This document shows, piece by piece, positions 9,177 through 17,351 of a stretch of DNA of 64,000 nucleotides (positions within the stretch are counted from its first letter, which is position 1; each line of letters begins with the position of its first letter). The position numbers were made by a program, and so were the translations under genes. The notes under the pieces are model-generated. The model saw only the letters and a program-made list of their open reading frames with translations. It made no database searches and was not told the origin of the DNA. This DNA comes from a virus: the IMG/VR virus record IMGVR_UViG_3300032323_000793, positions 1-64,000 of that record, one strand, 5' to 3'.

Positions 9177-9922
9177 CTGTGAATGTTTATTGGACAAGAT
9201 CAAATCCAGGTTGGGAAGATCTAGAAAAGTTAGGATTTCCCACCAGTACATACATGAGTCCTATGAGGATCGAAGAACCCGAACCTCTCACTAAACATCT
9301 AGATTATAAAAACTTCTTTGGTCCTTTAGTTAGTAAGTGCCCTGCAATAATAGATGATCTTAAAAATACTTTTGTGATAAAAAGTCCTGTTGATGTAACC
9401 TTATACATAGAAAACAATTCTTTTAAGGTCGATCATCAGGAATTAGACTTTGCTCAATCGTTCCTAGGAGAACCGCAAGGAAAATTTGGTATACATCAAT
9501 TATCTTTTTGTTATAACTTTTTTAGTGAAAAAAGTTTGATGCTTACACAATTGCCTGCATTTTACGACAGCAACAGTTTTACAAACAATACATTTTCAAT
9601 ATCTGGAAGTTTTGATATCGGACGTTGGTATCGTCCATCAGGAAAACCTGCGTTTATTATTAGGCCCGACTCAAAGAAAATAACTATCAAACAGGGCGAT
9701 GCATTGCTATATGTAAAATTTAATACACAAGATAAAATTAAACTAATTGAATTTGATGACCGTGAGTTTTTAGCAATGAAAGAGCGCAGTCCGGAATGGG
9801 TTTGCGGTACATTAAAAAGACACACTAACAGCATTTTAAGTTTGGCTAAATGTTATGATCTGTTTGATCAATACAAAATGCGCAGACGTATCTTAAAAAC
9901 TATAAAGAAAAATACAATATGA
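9173..9922 (+). CDS. Hypothetical protein
   Basis: 249 residues, not recognised. N-terminus MTVNVYWTRSNPGWEDLEKL. Contains beta-rich segments (QLSFCYNFFSEKSLMLTQLP, SFDIGRWYRPSGKPAFIIR) and ends in a basic helix (YKMRRRILKTIKKN). The order of a beta-rich core followed by a basic tail resembles phage proteins of unknown function. Overlaps its neighbours by 4 bases on both sides, so it is probably co-translated with the MazG-like and cytidylyltransferase genes. Confidence 0.5.
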   Translation: MTVNVYWTRSNPGWEDLEKLGFPTSTYMSPMRIEEPEPLTKHLDYKNFFGPLVSKCPAIIDDLKNTFVIKSPVDVTLYIENNSFKVDHQELDFAQSFLGEPQGKFGIHQLSFCYNFFSEKSLMLTQLPAFYDSNSFTNNTFSISGSFDIGRWYRPSGKPAFIIRPDSKKITIKQGDALLYVKFNTQDKIKLIEFDDREFLAMKERSPEWVCGTLKRHTNSILSLAKCYDLFDQYKMRRRILKTIKKNTI

Positions 9923-10353
9923 AAATTGGTTTTACATGTTCAACCTTTGACCTGTTTCATGCTGGGCATATTATGATGCTCAAAGAAGCAAAAACAAAAT
10001 GCGATCATTTGATCGTAGGACTACAAACTGATCCCACAATTGATCGTCCGGGAATTAAAAATAAACCAGTTCAAAGTGTATTTGAACGATACGAGCAACT
10101 CAAAGCCTGCAAGTACATTGACGAAATCCTCGTCTATGAAACGGAGGCAGACCTTGTAAATATCTTGCTTTCTTATCCTATTAATGTTAGAATACTAGGA
10201 CAGGAATACGAACACGAAGATTTTACAGGCAGATATGAGTGCATGGATCGCGGTATTGAGTTTTATTTTAACAAACGTGAGCATAACTTTTCAACCAGCG
10301 AGTTACGCCAACGTGTAATTGCCGCTGAAATTAACAAAGGGCTAAAACAATGA
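9919..10353 (+). CDS. Glycerol-3-phosphate cytidylyltransferase-like nucleotidyltransferase
   Basis: 144 residues of the TagD-type cytidylyltransferase family. The HxGH signature is HAGH at 14-17 within TFDLFHAGHIMML, and the ISSTxIR-like motif is FSTSELRQRV near 125-134. Length fits TagD-like enzymes (about 130). It would transfer a nucleotide to a phosphorylated alcohol or sugar, for example forming CDP-glycerol or a nucleotide-sugar; the substrate cannot be read from sequence. Could supply activated groups for the glycosyltransferases elsewhere in the window, by inference. Confidence 0.75.
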   Translation: MKIGFTCSTFDLFHAGHIMMLKEAKTKCDHLIVGLQTDPTIDRPGIKNKPVQSVFERYEQLKACKYIDEILVYETEADLVNILLSYPINVRILGQEYEHEDFTGRYECMDRGIEFYFNKREHNFSTSELRQRVIAAEINKGLKQ

Positions 10354-11270
10354 AAGAACTATGGGTAGAAAAATATAGACCTAAAAAACTAGACGAATAT
10401 GTTTGGCGGGATGAAGAACAGAAAAAACAAGTGCAGACATGGATTAAAGAAAAAAGCATTCCGCATCTATTGTTAAGTGGAACACCAGGCATTGGCAAAA
10501 CTACAATGGCTAAAATGCTGATTAACGAGATTGGTATCGAGGGATATGATGTTTTAGAGATTAATGCATCTAGAGAACGTGGTCTAGATTTAATGAAGGA
10601 AAGAATTACTAACTTTGTTAGCATGATCCCATTTGGTCCATTCAAAGTAGTACTACTAGACGAAGCAGATCGACTTACTCCATTCGCACAAGATGCTTTA
10701 AAAGGTGTCATGGAAGAATATAGCAACTTTAGCAGATTTATCTTAACCTGTAATACACCTAGTATGATTGTTCCTGCAATTCATAGTCGATGCCAACAGT
10801 TTCACTTTACTAAATTAGATCCTGTAGAATTTACTGCTAGGGCCGCAACTATTCTAGTAGAAGAATGTATAGAGTTTGATCTTGAAATATTAGATACCTA
10901 TGTTAAGTCAACATATCCGGATCTGAGAAAATGCATAAATCTATTACAACAAAATACTAGAGAAAACAAATTGTTTATGCCTAATCAAAGTGACACTGGC
11001 ACATTAGAGTGGAAGTTTGATATGGTAGAATTGTTTAAAGCAGGCAAGATTCAAGAGGCTAGAAAATTACTATGCGGTAAAGTACAAGCAGATGAAATCA
11101 TTCAGATTTATAGATGGATGTACGATAACTTAGAAGTGTTTGGTAACAATGATGTGCAAGATAAAGCCATCATGATTATTAAACAAGGAATAATAGATCA
11201 TCCAATCTGTGCTGATCCAGAAATTAATCTAAGTGCTACACTGATCAGGTTGTCTAAACTGAATGGCTAA
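10350..11270 (+). CDS. 44: Clamp loader large subunit gp44 (AAA+ ATPase)
   Basis: 306 residues (T4 gp44 is 319). Walker A GTPGIGKT at 44-51, Walker B VVLLDEAD at 100-107, and the RFC-type SRC arginine-finger motif in HSRCQQFHF at 146-148. The N-terminal VEKYRPKKLDEYV is the RFC box. It loads the sliding clamp gp45 onto primer-template junctions using ATP. The gene is about 18 kb from gp43 and gp45, unlike the compact T4 replication cluster, and I could not find its small partner gp62 next to it. Overlaps the previous gene by 4 bases. Confidence 0.9.
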   Translation: MKELWVEKYRPKKLDEYVWRDEEQKKQVQTWIKEKSIPHLLLSGTPGIGKTTMAKMLINEIGIEGYDVLEINASRERGLDLMKERITNFVSMIPFGPFKVVLLDEADRLTPFAQDALKGVMEEYSNFSRFILTCNTPSMIVPAIHSRCQQFHFTKLDPVEFTARAATILVEECIEFDLEILDTYVKSTYPDLRKCINLLQQNTRENKLFMPNQSDTGTLEWKFDMVELFKAGKIQEARKLLCGKVQADEIIQIYRWMYDNLEVFGNNDVQDKAIMIIKQGIIDHPICADPEINLSATLIRLSKLNG

Positions 11271-11763
11271 GAAATCCAATGTTGCCAAGGGTCAAAATAG
11301 TTACGACTCAAAAGTAGGAGATAATCTTGTTGCATTTTTTAATAAAAATGTAACTCCCTATCCTACCGAAGTAGGAGGACCGGCATTTGATCTTATTCCC
11401 GTTGAAAAACAAAAAGACATTATGGTCAATGTTGCTCGTATGCACGGACAACAGGAATATAATCGTATTATGGAACTAGTAGCAGTATTACAAAAACAGG
11501 CTGCTAGTGTAAAACGAAGACTAGAAATAACTGATCTTGTACATGCCGCAAAATATCAATTCCAAACATATCACGGTCAAGTTTATTGGTTAGCCTACGA
11601 TACGTGGAAAGGCGGCACTATATTAACTATGCACGGCCCCGACGACTGGAGTAGTAGTGCTCCTGATTGGTATGATTATATTTGCCGTGTGAAATGGTTA
11701 GGGGACTATACATGGATAGAAGTAGATGCAGAAGGTAACCCCTTAGATGAAACAAAAATTTAA
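11263..11763 (+). CDS. DUF2452-type conserved protein
   Basis: 166 residues. Matches the DUF2452 pattern: PVEKQKDIMVNVARMHGQQE followed by a helix IMELVAVLQKQAASVKRRLE, then TDLVHAAKYQFQTYHGQVYW and the YDTWKGGTILTMHGPDDW segment. No known function for the family. The place just downstream of gp44 is where T4 keeps gp62, but the sequence does not look like gp62. Overlaps gp44 by 8 bases. Confidence 0.6.
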   Translation: MAKKSNVAKGQNSYDSKVGDNLVAFFNKNVTPYPTEVGGPAFDLIPVEKQKDIMVNVARMHGQQEYNRIMELVAVLQKQAASVKRRLEITDLVHAAKYQFQTYHGQVYWLAYDTWKGGTILTMHGPDDWSSSAPDWYDYICRVKWLGDYTWIEVDAEGNPLDETKI

Positions 11764-12259
11764 ACAAGCGTACATGAAAACTGCAGAAATATTTGCAGAA
11801 CTCAGTCATGCACGTAGATTGCACGTTGGTGCTATTGTTGTTAAAGACGATAGAATTATTAGTATTGGCTATAATGGCATGCCTAGTGGTTGGGACAACA
11901 ACTGTGAAGATCGAGAATACATGACTGATGCTGGCGGTTGGCTAAGTCCTGAAGAGATTTACGAACAGTGGCCATATGTTGAATATAATGAAGACGCCGA
12001 AGAAGAGTATAGATATCGATTAAAAACTAAACCAGAGGTATTACATGCTGAGACAAACGCAATTGCCAAACTGGCTAAATCCAATGAGAGTGGCGATGGG
12101 GCTGTACTCTTTGTTACTCATGCTCCTTGCTTGGATTGTGCCAAACTCGTCTACCAGTCTGGACTTAATACTGTTTTCTATCGGAATTCTTATCGGGACG
12201 ATTCTGGAATACTATTCCTCAAAAAAGCAGGAATAACAGTGGAGAAATTAGATGAATGA
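11747..12259 (+). CDS. cd: dCMP deaminase
   Basis: 170 residues. Zinc site of the cytidine deaminase fold: HAE at 100-102 and PCLDC at 127-131. N-terminal RLHVGAIVVKDDRIISIGYN is typical of dCMP deaminases. Makes dUMP from dCMP, feeding dTMP synthesis for phage DNA; T4 has the same activity (gene cd, 193 residues). Overlaps the upstream gene by 17 bases and the next by 8. No thymidylate synthase is in this window. Confidence 0.88.
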   Translation: MKQKFKQAYMKTAEIFAELSHARRLHVGAIVVKDDRIISIGYNGMPSGWDNNCEDREYMTDAGGWLSPEEIYEQWPYVEYNEDAEEEYRYRLKTKPEVLHAETNAIAKLAKSNESGDGAVLFVTHAPCLDCAKLVYQSGLNTVFYRNSYRDDSGILFLKKAGITVEKLDE

Positions 12260-12494
12260 AAGATATATGATTGTTAGTTATGTTCAAAAGCCGAATGGCA
12301 AATATGATGAACTAACTGAATTTAAAAGACACTATAGAACAAGTCACATACAAAGTTCTAAGGTCATCCTAGACCTTAAAGAAAAGAAAGTGATCAAAAA
12401 CGGACTTAACCCCGATGCTGGCTATGATGACATGATCGAGTTTTACAAAAGAATGCTAGGGGATCGGTTGACCCCCTATCTTCCTAAAGATTAA
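12252..12494 (+). CDS. Hypothetical protein
   Basis: 80 residues, not recognised. Starts NERYMIVSYVQKPNGKYDEL; hydrophilic and basic, with the segment SKVILDLKEKKVIKNGLNPD. No motif. Ends the plus-strand block; its last 4 bases overlap the stop of phoH on the opposite strand, so the two transcripts converge here without a visible terminator. Confidence 0.5.
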   Translation: MNERYMIVSYVQKPNGKYDELTEFKRHYRTSHIQSSKVILDLKEKKVIKNGLNPDAGYDDMIEFYKRMLGDRLTPYLPKD

Positions 12495-13228
12495 GAATCA
12501 CCGTATATCGCTAGTATCTCCTTGACCGCTTCATGGCGTTCGATATCACCGACTGTGAAATGGCATATATCCACATATCTGTGATTTTCAAAGTTATTAT
12601 ATAACTGCAAGAATTCTAATAATCCGTTGTTTGAAGGACGATCAGCCTGTTGTAGGTCTCCTGTAACTACCATTTTGCTGCCTTGTCCTAATCTTGTCAG
12701 TAACATTTTCATCTGACTGGGAGTAGCATTTTGCATTTCATCTGCAATAATCACAGCGTTCTTGAATGTTCTTCCTCGCATGTATGCTAAAGGGCTAGTT
12801 TCAATCACCCCCTCTGTTATCATGTTAGTAATTTCTTTAGCATAATAGTTTTCTGCGAAAACATCCATGATGGGCTTAGTCCAAGGTTCCATCTTTTGCT
12901 GTAGATCTCCTGGCAAAAATCCGTGCTCTTCATCCACTGACACAGCCGGTCTAGTTATAATGATTTTATCAGCATCACCATACTTTAACTGATCTATAGC
13001 CCATTGAACTGCCAGCATAGTTTTACCTGTACCGGCTGGCCCGATAGCAAAAATTATCATTTTCTGCTGATCGTTAAGTTTTAACAGGTAAGATTCTTGA
13101 TTTAGGTTCTTGGGGTATATCTGTACGCGATGGCGTTTTTGATGTTGATTATCTACTAACTTAATAACATTTGACTGCTGTTCTTGATAAGAGTTTGACT
13201 TTTGTGCTACTGCTCTTTTTCTCTTCAT
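12491..13228 (-). CDS. phoH: PhoH-like P-loop ATPase
   Basis: 245 residues. Walker A GPAGTGKT at 63-70, Walker B VIIADE at 159-164 and the sensor TGDLQQ at 189-194, all in the PhoH order; DLQQKMEPWTKPI at 108-120 is also family-typical. PhoH proteins are ATPases, often linked to RNA helicase/nuclease functions, and are very common in marine phages; their phage role is unsettled. The gene is alone on the minus strand between two plus-strand blocks. It has a strong AAAGGAGG ribosome site and a long stem-loop at 13252-13295 just upstream, so independent control is likely. Confidence 0.9.
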   Translation of the reverse strand: MKRKRAVAQKSNSYQEQQSNVIKLVDNQHQKRHRVQIYPKNLNQESYLLKLNDQQKMIIFAIGPAGTGKTMLAVQWAIDQLKYGDADKIIITRPAVSVDEEHGFLPGDLQQKMEPWTKPIMDVFAENYYAKEITNMITEGVIETSPLAYMRGRTFKNAVIIADEMQNATPSQMKMLLTRLGQGSKMVVTGDLQQADRPSNNGLLEFLQLYNNFENHRYVDICHFTVGDIERHEAVKEILAIYGDS

Positions 13229-13251
13229 ATAAGGTTAGCCCTCCTTTTAGT

Positions 13252-13295
13252 GTGTTAGGCACGGACCTCAAACCGTAGTGTCCGTAGCCGAACAC
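13252..13295 (-). promoter_or_regulatory. Long stem-loop in the phoH 5' untranslated region
   Basis: Arms 13252-13266 and 13280-13295 pair as GTGTT/AACAC, GGC/GCC and ACGGAC/GTCCGT with one mismatch and one bulge, leaving a 13-base loop. There is no U-run after it on either strand, so it is not a normal terminator. On the minus strand it sits just before the AAAGGAGG site of phoH. A late-promoter-like TTAAATA (minus strand, 13301-13307) lies right upstream, so a transcript starting about 6 bases later would begin at the base of this stem. Confidence 0.5.
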
Positions 13296-13348
13296 AAAAG
13301 TATTTAACAAACAGTTTCAAAAGTTATGTGTTATGATAAACTTTTGAC

Positions 13349-13356
13349 GATAAATA
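13349..13356 (+). promoter_or_regulatory. T4-type late promoter (GATAAATA)
   Basis: GATAAATA differs by one base from the T4 late -10 element TATAAATA. It lies 14 bases upstream of the ATG at 13371 and is followed by GGGAGAAATC as ribosome site. It drives the plus-strand block away from phoH, so this region would be a divergent late promoter pair. Confidence 0.6.
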
Positions 13357-13370
13357 CTTAGGGAGAAATC

Positions 13371-13892
13371 ATGGCTGATATCAAAGACGTTATACAAAAT
13401 ATAGAGCAAATATATGGCTCTAACAATAGCCTAAACATACTCAAGGATTTTGAGCGTGTTATAGACGAACTAGATGTCTATGTTTTTGACAACTGGATCG
13501 ATGGCGAACTTATGGTGGGTCCAAAAGAATCACGCTACTTTGTAGAGTGTACTTTTATGTGGCCTAAAGATAAAATGCCCGAACCTAGAGGCGGACAGCG
13601 TCTTTTAGATTATGGCTGTAAAGTACAGTATGCTGAAAGCCAAATTGCCAAAGTAAGAAAAATTAAAACTCCTGACGATATTCGTCCAGGAACAAGAAAA
13701 GGTAAAATTGATCAAGAAGATATTTGGATGGTCAAAATTCTAATGCCTAAAAAATTAATGAGTGATATCAACAGAGGTTACAAAACTTTAGATAAAAATA
13801 AAGTAGAAGATATCCTTAATCAGAATAATGTAGTTGGCACACAGCCCGAACCAACACAGGAACCAGCGAATGCAGAACAACCAGCAACTTAA
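13371..13892 (+). CDS. Conserved phage protein, unknown role
   Basis: 173 residues. Contains LDVYVFDNWIDGELMVGPKE, FMWPKDKMPEPRGGQRLLDY and DDIRPGTRKGKIDQEDIWMV, which look like a conserved structured domain over residues 25-150, followed by a Pro/Gln/Glu-rich tail. Preceded by a late-type promoter, which suggests a late, possibly virion or assembly role. I have no firm family. The next gene starts inside its end, by about 23 bases, so the two are probably coupled. Confidence 0.55.
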   Translation: MADIKDVIQNIEQIYGSNNSLNILKDFERVIDELDVYVFDNWIDGELMVGPKESRYFVECTFMWPKDKMPEPRGGQRLLDYGCKVQYAESQIAKVRKIKTPDDIRPGTRKGKIDQEDIWMVKILMPKKLMSDINRGYKTLDKNKVEDILNQNNVVGTQPEPTQEPANAEQPAT

Positions 13893-14607
13893 CGAAGGGC
13901 TGAGGTCAGAAGATCTCAGTGAGATGATACTTTCTACCCTAGAAATAGATACTTACAAATCTAAAATGGGAGAGGACCGTGATGTATGTGTGGTCAGTTT
14001 CAAAGCCAAAGACCGATCCCCTGCTAAAGATCTTATGGAGTTTATCGAGAAAGGATATAACTTTGTATTAGATGCTGATGTTAGTTCTGGTGAAAACAAA
14101 GACGGCGAATATTTTGTTTTCGTAGAATTGAATAGAACAGAAAAGTTAGCAGAACAAATACAAGAATTAATTTACGGAATTAAAAAATTAACTAATATAG
14201 AATCATTTAAATTTAGATACTATAAGAGTGGTAAGGAAAACGACCTCACAGAAGAAGCAGTAAAATCAGTAGTACCTTCTAACCCAATAGCCTATGAGCA
14301 GGCCATGAACGGGTTTAAAGTAGAAGGTTACAAACATTTCTTCAATAAAACATTGATGGACGATCTTTCTCTAAAAGGCGATTTAATAACTTTCCATAAA
14401 CCTTTTGACAAAAAATTTACATTTAAGATCATAGAAGATCAAGAATCTATATCTATGAACGAAGGTACTATAACAGTTGACGAAGAATCAACCAGCGAAG
14501 TTTTCTGGCTTACTAAAGTATTAGGCGATTATAACATAAACAAAATCGGAGAAAACTTCTTGTTCACTAACGGTGACAAAACTATTTTATTGCAAAGGAC
14601 AGAATAA
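13870..14607 (+). CDS. Conserved phage protein, unknown role
   Basis: 245 residues from ATG at 13870; an upstream TTG start at 13834 in the same frame would overlap the previous gene further. The N-terminal part (EDLSEMILSTLEIDTYKSKM, then a DVCVVSFKAKD strand) and middle part (LAEQIQELIYGIKKLTNIES) suggest two alpha/beta domains. The C-terminal 100 residues contain paired beta-strands (GTITVDEESTSEVFWLTKVL). No enzyme motif. Pairs with the gene at 13371 and overlaps the endolysin by one base (TAATG). Confidence 0.5.
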   Translation: MQNNQQLNEGLRSEDLSEMILSTLEIDTYKSKMGEDRDVCVVSFKAKDRSPAKDLMEFIEKGYNFVLDADVSSGENKDGEYFVFVELNRTEKLAEQIQELIYGIKKLTNIESFKFRYYKSGKENDLTEEAVKSVVPSNPIAYEQAMNGFKVEGYKHFFNKTLMDDLSLKGDLITFHKPFDKKFTFKIIEDQESISMNEGTITVDEESTSEVFWLTKVLGDYNINKIGENFLFTNGDKTILLQRTE

Positions 14608-15233
14608 TGAGTTTCACATTTAATTTTACCAAAGATCAATTAAAAGAAATGATTCCAAAAAATCCATACGTGGATCAATGGTACAAGGCAATATCAGAAA
14701 TTCTTCCAGAATATGAAATCAATACTCCACAGCGTGTAGCAGCCTTCTTGGCACAATGCGCTCACGAAAGTGGCGGATTTATTTTCTTAAAAGAGAATTT
14801 AAATTACAAAGCAGCAAGTCTTCGCAAAGTATTTCCTAAATACTTTCCAGATGATGCTACAGCAGCGGCCTACGCTAACAAACCACAAATGATTGCTAAC
14901 AGAGTCTATGCTAATCGTATGGGTAACGGAGACGAAGCATCGGGCGACGGTTGGAGATATTGCGGACGCGGTCTTATTCAATTAACTGGTAAAAATAATT
15001 ACACGTTTTTTGCTGCTTCATTAGATATTCCAGTAGAAGAAGCCAGCGAGTACCTAGAAACATTTGAAGGTGCTGTGCAGTCAGGTTGTTTTTTCTGGGA
15101 ACAAAATAAACTTAATCAGTGGGCAGACTCTGGTGATATTCTTACACTAACTAAGCGTATCAACGGCGGTACTATTGGCCTTGAAGATAGAATCAAACAC
15201 TATAATCACGCTCTGCACATTTTCGGAGTGTAA
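14607..15233 (+). CDS. Endolysin, GH19 (chitinase-like) muramidase
   Basis: 208 residues. GH19 signatures: AHESGGF with the likely catalytic E54, and the YCGRGLIQLTGKNNY loop at 118-132. Likely cleaves the peptidoglycan sugar backbone at lysis. No signal peptide or membrane segment, so it would need a holin for release; a holin-like gene lies about 1 kb downstream. It is followed by two spanin-like genes, a typical lysis order. A second GH19 gene with a different N-terminus lies at 25400. Confidence 0.85.
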   Translation: MSFTFNFTKDQLKEMIPKNPYVDQWYKAISEILPEYEINTPQRVAAFLAQCAHESGGFIFLKENLNYKAASLRKVFPKYFPDDATAAAYANKPQMIANRVYANRMGNGDEASGDGWRYCGRGLIQLTGKNNYTFFAASLDIPVEEASEYLETFEGAVQSGCFFWEQNKLNQWADSGDILTLTKRINGGTIGLEDRIKHYNHALHIFGV

Positions 15234-15689
15234 ATGTTTACTTGGTTAATAGACGCAGTTCTTAGTACCATTCCTGCCTGGATGTGGTTAGCCGGTGCTG
15301 GGGCTGGTCTAGTAGCATTCTTTTTTGCCAGCATATTCAGCCATTTCCCTCCTTTAAGACCTTACATGATGTTTGTAAAGCCTTTAGGAGGAATCGCAGC
15401 GTTGATTTGTGTGTTTATGTATGGCGGAAGCGGTGTGCAAGCCATGTGGGAAGAAAAAATACGTGTGGCCCAAGAGGTTGCAGACAAAAAAGCAACAGAA
15501 GCGGCCGATCTAAACAAAAAATTATCCGACGAACGCAAGAAAAAATCAGAAGTTAGGATCGAATACAGAGATCGTGTACGTACTGAAATACAGGTACAGA
15601 AAGAATTCATAGATAAAGATTGCAAGATAGATCCCAAAGTTCCAGAATTGCTAAACAAATCTGCTACTAATCCGGAGAAAGCCAAATGA
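15234..15689 (+). CDS. Inner-membrane spanin-like (Rz-like) protein
   Basis: 151 residues. Two hydrophobic segments near 14-36 and 48-66, then a charged coiled coil about 72-125 (KKATEAADLNKKLSDERKKK) and a single cysteine at 130. This layout fits an inner-membrane spanin whose coil reaches across the periplasm, though most have one membrane segment. Directly follows the endolysin. The next gene, a lipoprotein, starts by a 4-base ATGA overlap, as spanin pairs often do. Confidence 0.6.
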   Translation: MFTWLIDAVLSTIPAWMWLAGAGAGLVAFFFASIFSHFPPLRPYMMFVKPLGGIAALICVFMYGGSGVQAMWEEKIRVAQEVADKKATEAADLNKKLSDERKKKSEVRIEYRDRVRTEIQVQKEFIDKDCKIDPKVPELLNKSATNPEKAK

Positions 15690-15955
15690 AATTATGGCTT
15701 TTACTAACTCCTTTTTTATTAACCGGTTGTCTTTTAAAAGAGCCTGTACCTATTAAACAGATATGGCCAGATGTACCTAAAGAATTGTTAGATGCCTGTC
15801 CTAATTTAAAATTAGTAGATCCTAACACAAACAAATTAAGTGATATCATAGGTGTAGTATCCGATAACTATGGTACATATTATGAATGCAAAGCCAAAGT
15901 AGATGACTGGATTGTATGGTACAACGGTCAAAAGAAAATCTACGAAGGAAAATGA
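15686..15955 (+). CDS. Outer-membrane lipoprotein, probable o-spanin (Rz1-like)
   Basis: 89 residues with a lipoprotein signal: hydrophobic LWLLLTPFLLTGC ending in lipobox LTGC with C15 as lipidation site. Mature part is Pro/Asp/Lys rich (KEPVPIKQIWPDVPKELLDA) and ends with DDWIVWYNGQKKIYEGK. Together with the upstream gene it would fuse inner and outer membranes at lysis. Larger than lambda Rz1 (60), but the context is strong. It implies a host with an outer membrane. Confidence 0.7.
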   Translation: MKLWLLLTPFLLTGCLLKEPVPIKQIWPDVPKELLDACPNLKLVDPNTNKLSDIIGVVSDNYGTYYECKAKVDDWIVWYNGQKKIYEGK

Positions 15956-15956
15956 A

Positions 15957-16241
15957 ATGAATTTCATAAGAAAGTTAGAAGAAACAGCGGCTAAAAAACT
16001 AAGACGTATATTTTTAGATTCTAATAAACGTGCAGAATATGCTGTTAACGATGTTGATAGATTAGAAAAAGAACTAGCGGCTGCTAAAATCAAAGCATAT
16101 CAAGAAGCAAAACATGCTCACGAAGCAGCAATTAGAGCAGCAGAAAAGGCACAAAAAGTAGCAGCAGAAATGATGTTAGAAGTTCGAGCCTGTGAAGAAC
16201 GAGTAAAGACACAAGAAGAAATTCTTAAAGGCAGCGAATAA
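15957..16241 (+). CDS. Alanine-rich coiled-coil protein
   Basis: 94 residues from ATG at 15957, two bases after the lipoprotein stop; an upstream start in this frame would lie inside the previous gene. Almost all helical: NDVDRLEKELAAAKIKAYQE, then a long Ala/Glu/Lys heptad region (AHEAAIRAAEKAQKVAAEMM). No membrane segment. It sits inside the lysis cluster, so a role with the spanins or holin is possible but not shown. Confidence 0.5.
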   Translation: MNFIRKLEETAAKKLRRIFLDSNKRAEYAVNDVDRLEKELAAAKIKAYQEAKHAHEAAIRAAEKAQKVAAEMMLEVRACEERVKTQEEILKGSE

Positions 16242-16468
16242 TGAACTGGTTTCATAGTATGCTTACAGACGGCTCAGACGACGGCATTAGCAGCAAACGA
16301 GCAATCACCGTGGCTGCTTTTTTATTATGTGCTGCAGGGTTTGTAGGAGATTTAATCTGGGATAAAAAGGTAGATCCCAATGTCTACGAATCCATGATGT
16401 ATATTGCTATAGCAGGCCTAGGATTTACAGCATCAGAAAAATTTAGTAAGCAAAAACCCAAAGAATAA
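16241..16468 (+). CDS. Holin-like small membrane protein
   Basis: 75 residues with two hydrophobic segments (AITVAAFLLCAAGFVGDLIW at 21-40 and MMYIAIAGLGFTAS at 52-65) and charged ends. The pattern of a short acidic N-terminus, two membrane helices and a basic tail (KFSKQKPKE) fits a class II holin or antiholin. It overlaps the preceding gene by one base and is followed by a terminator, closing the lysis operon. Confidence 0.55.
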   Translation: MNWFHSMLTDGSDDGISSKRAITVAAFLLCAAGFVGDLIWDKKVDPNVYESMMYIAIAGLGFTASEKFSKQKPKE

Positions 16469-16494
16469 TAGCAGCAGTTTATTCATAAACAACC

Positions 16495-16518
16495 AAGCCC
16501 AGTTTTCTGGGTTTTTTT
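16495..16518 (+). terminator. Rho-independent terminator after the lysis genes
   Basis: Arms AGCCCAG (16496-16502) and CTGGGTT (16507-16513) pair around a TTTT loop, followed by a run of T to 16518. It separates the lysis operon from the gene at 16558. Confidence 0.8.
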
Positions 16519-16557
16519 GTTAAATAACATTATAGTTAATTAAAGCAAGGAGCGGTG

Positions 16558-16845
16558 ATGGACGATAAAAAGTTAATCAAGTGGGTGTTTATAATTTTGT
16601 TAGCCCCTCTTGCGTTGGCATATTTTAGTGATGGGGAGCGATTTAGATACCCCTGTCAAGACCCTAAAAACTGGGATAAAGAAATGTGCAAGTTACCTCA
16701 CTGTGATGTTACACGCACATGCCCAGAACATATTTTTAAAGGTCAACGTGACCCAAGACTAGGACCAGGAACAAATGAACCGAATAAAACAATTACTACT
16801 CCGGCTCAAGGGGTTAATGCACAAGGAGCAAACTGTGGAAAATAA
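16558..16845 (+). CDS. Membrane-anchored cysteine-containing small protein
   Basis: 95 residues from ATG at 16558, which is 5 bases after AAGGAG; a GTG 3 bases earlier is also possible. One membrane segment at about 8-23 (KWVFIILLAPLALAYF), then an exported domain with five cysteines (33, 44, 49, 55, 93) containing YPCQDPKNWDKEMCKLPHCD. The cysteines could form disulfides in the periplasm. I recall similar small proteins in T4-like cyanophages, with no known function. Confidence 0.55.
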   Translation: MDDKKLIKWVFIILLAPLALAYFSDGERFRYPCQDPKNWDKEMCKLPHCDVTRTCPEHIFKGQRDPRLGPGTNEPNKTITTPAQGVNAQGANCGK

Positions 16846-17341
16846 TAACGTGTCTCAACGCTATACTGAAGACGAGTTAATGGCTCGACTCAAATTCTTT
16901 ATTGGCATTTGCCTAGCACTAACACTATTTGGTATTGTATTTGTTGTGTTATATTCTTTGATTTTTGTAACGCAGCCCCTCAATGCTATTAGTCCAATTG
17001 ATCAAAAGTTTTTTGAACTTATAATTCCTATTGCTACATTCTTAACTGGCACATTGTCTGGAATCATGTTAGCAGGCGGTGACAAAGATCTAAGAGCCAA
17101 AGCATTAGAGGCTGCCAATAAGGCTCCGACAGTAAGTCCAGCACCAACGACACCTGCACCTAGCGGATTTAGTGCTAGTGCTAGTTTTGGTGGGGCAACT
17201 GCTAGTTATAAAGCACCAACTGCGTTTGGCGATTCAACACCGGCTTTTGGTACAGCAGCACCTAGTCCGTTTGGTGCGGCACCTATGATGTCAAGTACAG
17301 GTAAACCGATGCCAGTACAACCACCTCAACCTGAACTATAA
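16835..17341 (+). CDS. Two-helix membrane protein with Pro/Ala/Ser-rich tail
   Basis: 168 residues from GTG at 16835, chosen because AAGGAG lies 6 bases upstream; the frame is open back to 16775 but without a ribosome site. Membrane segments about 20-45 (FFIGICLALTLFGIVFVVLY) and 60-82 (FELIIPIATFLTGTLSGIML). The last 70 residues are low-complexity Pro/Ala/Ser/Thr/Phe with no fold. It overlaps the preceding gene by 11 bases. A holin-related or envelope role is possible, but no family is firm. Confidence 0.5.
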   Translation: MENNNVSQRYTEDELMARLKFFIGICLALTLFGIVFVVLYSLIFVTQPLNAISPIDQKFFELIIPIATFLTGTLSGIMLAGGDKDLRAKALEAANKAPTVSPAPTTPAPSGFSASASFGGATASYKAPTAFGDSTPAFGTAAPSPFGAAPMMSSTGKPMPVQPPQPEL

Positions 17342-17351
17342 GGAGCATTAA

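Noticed and set aside
11263-11763. Clamp-loader small subunit gp62
   Set aside because: Position after gp44 suggested it, but the sequence fits DUF2452 and not the gp62 pattern.
13252-13295. Stem-loop as a transcription terminator
   Set aside because: No run of T follows on either strand, and on the minus strand it lies between a promoter-like element and a ribosome site.
15362-15685. 107-residue minus-strand frame opposite the spanin gene
   Set aside because: Shadow of the coiled-coil coding sequence; the plus-strand gene fits the lysis cassette.
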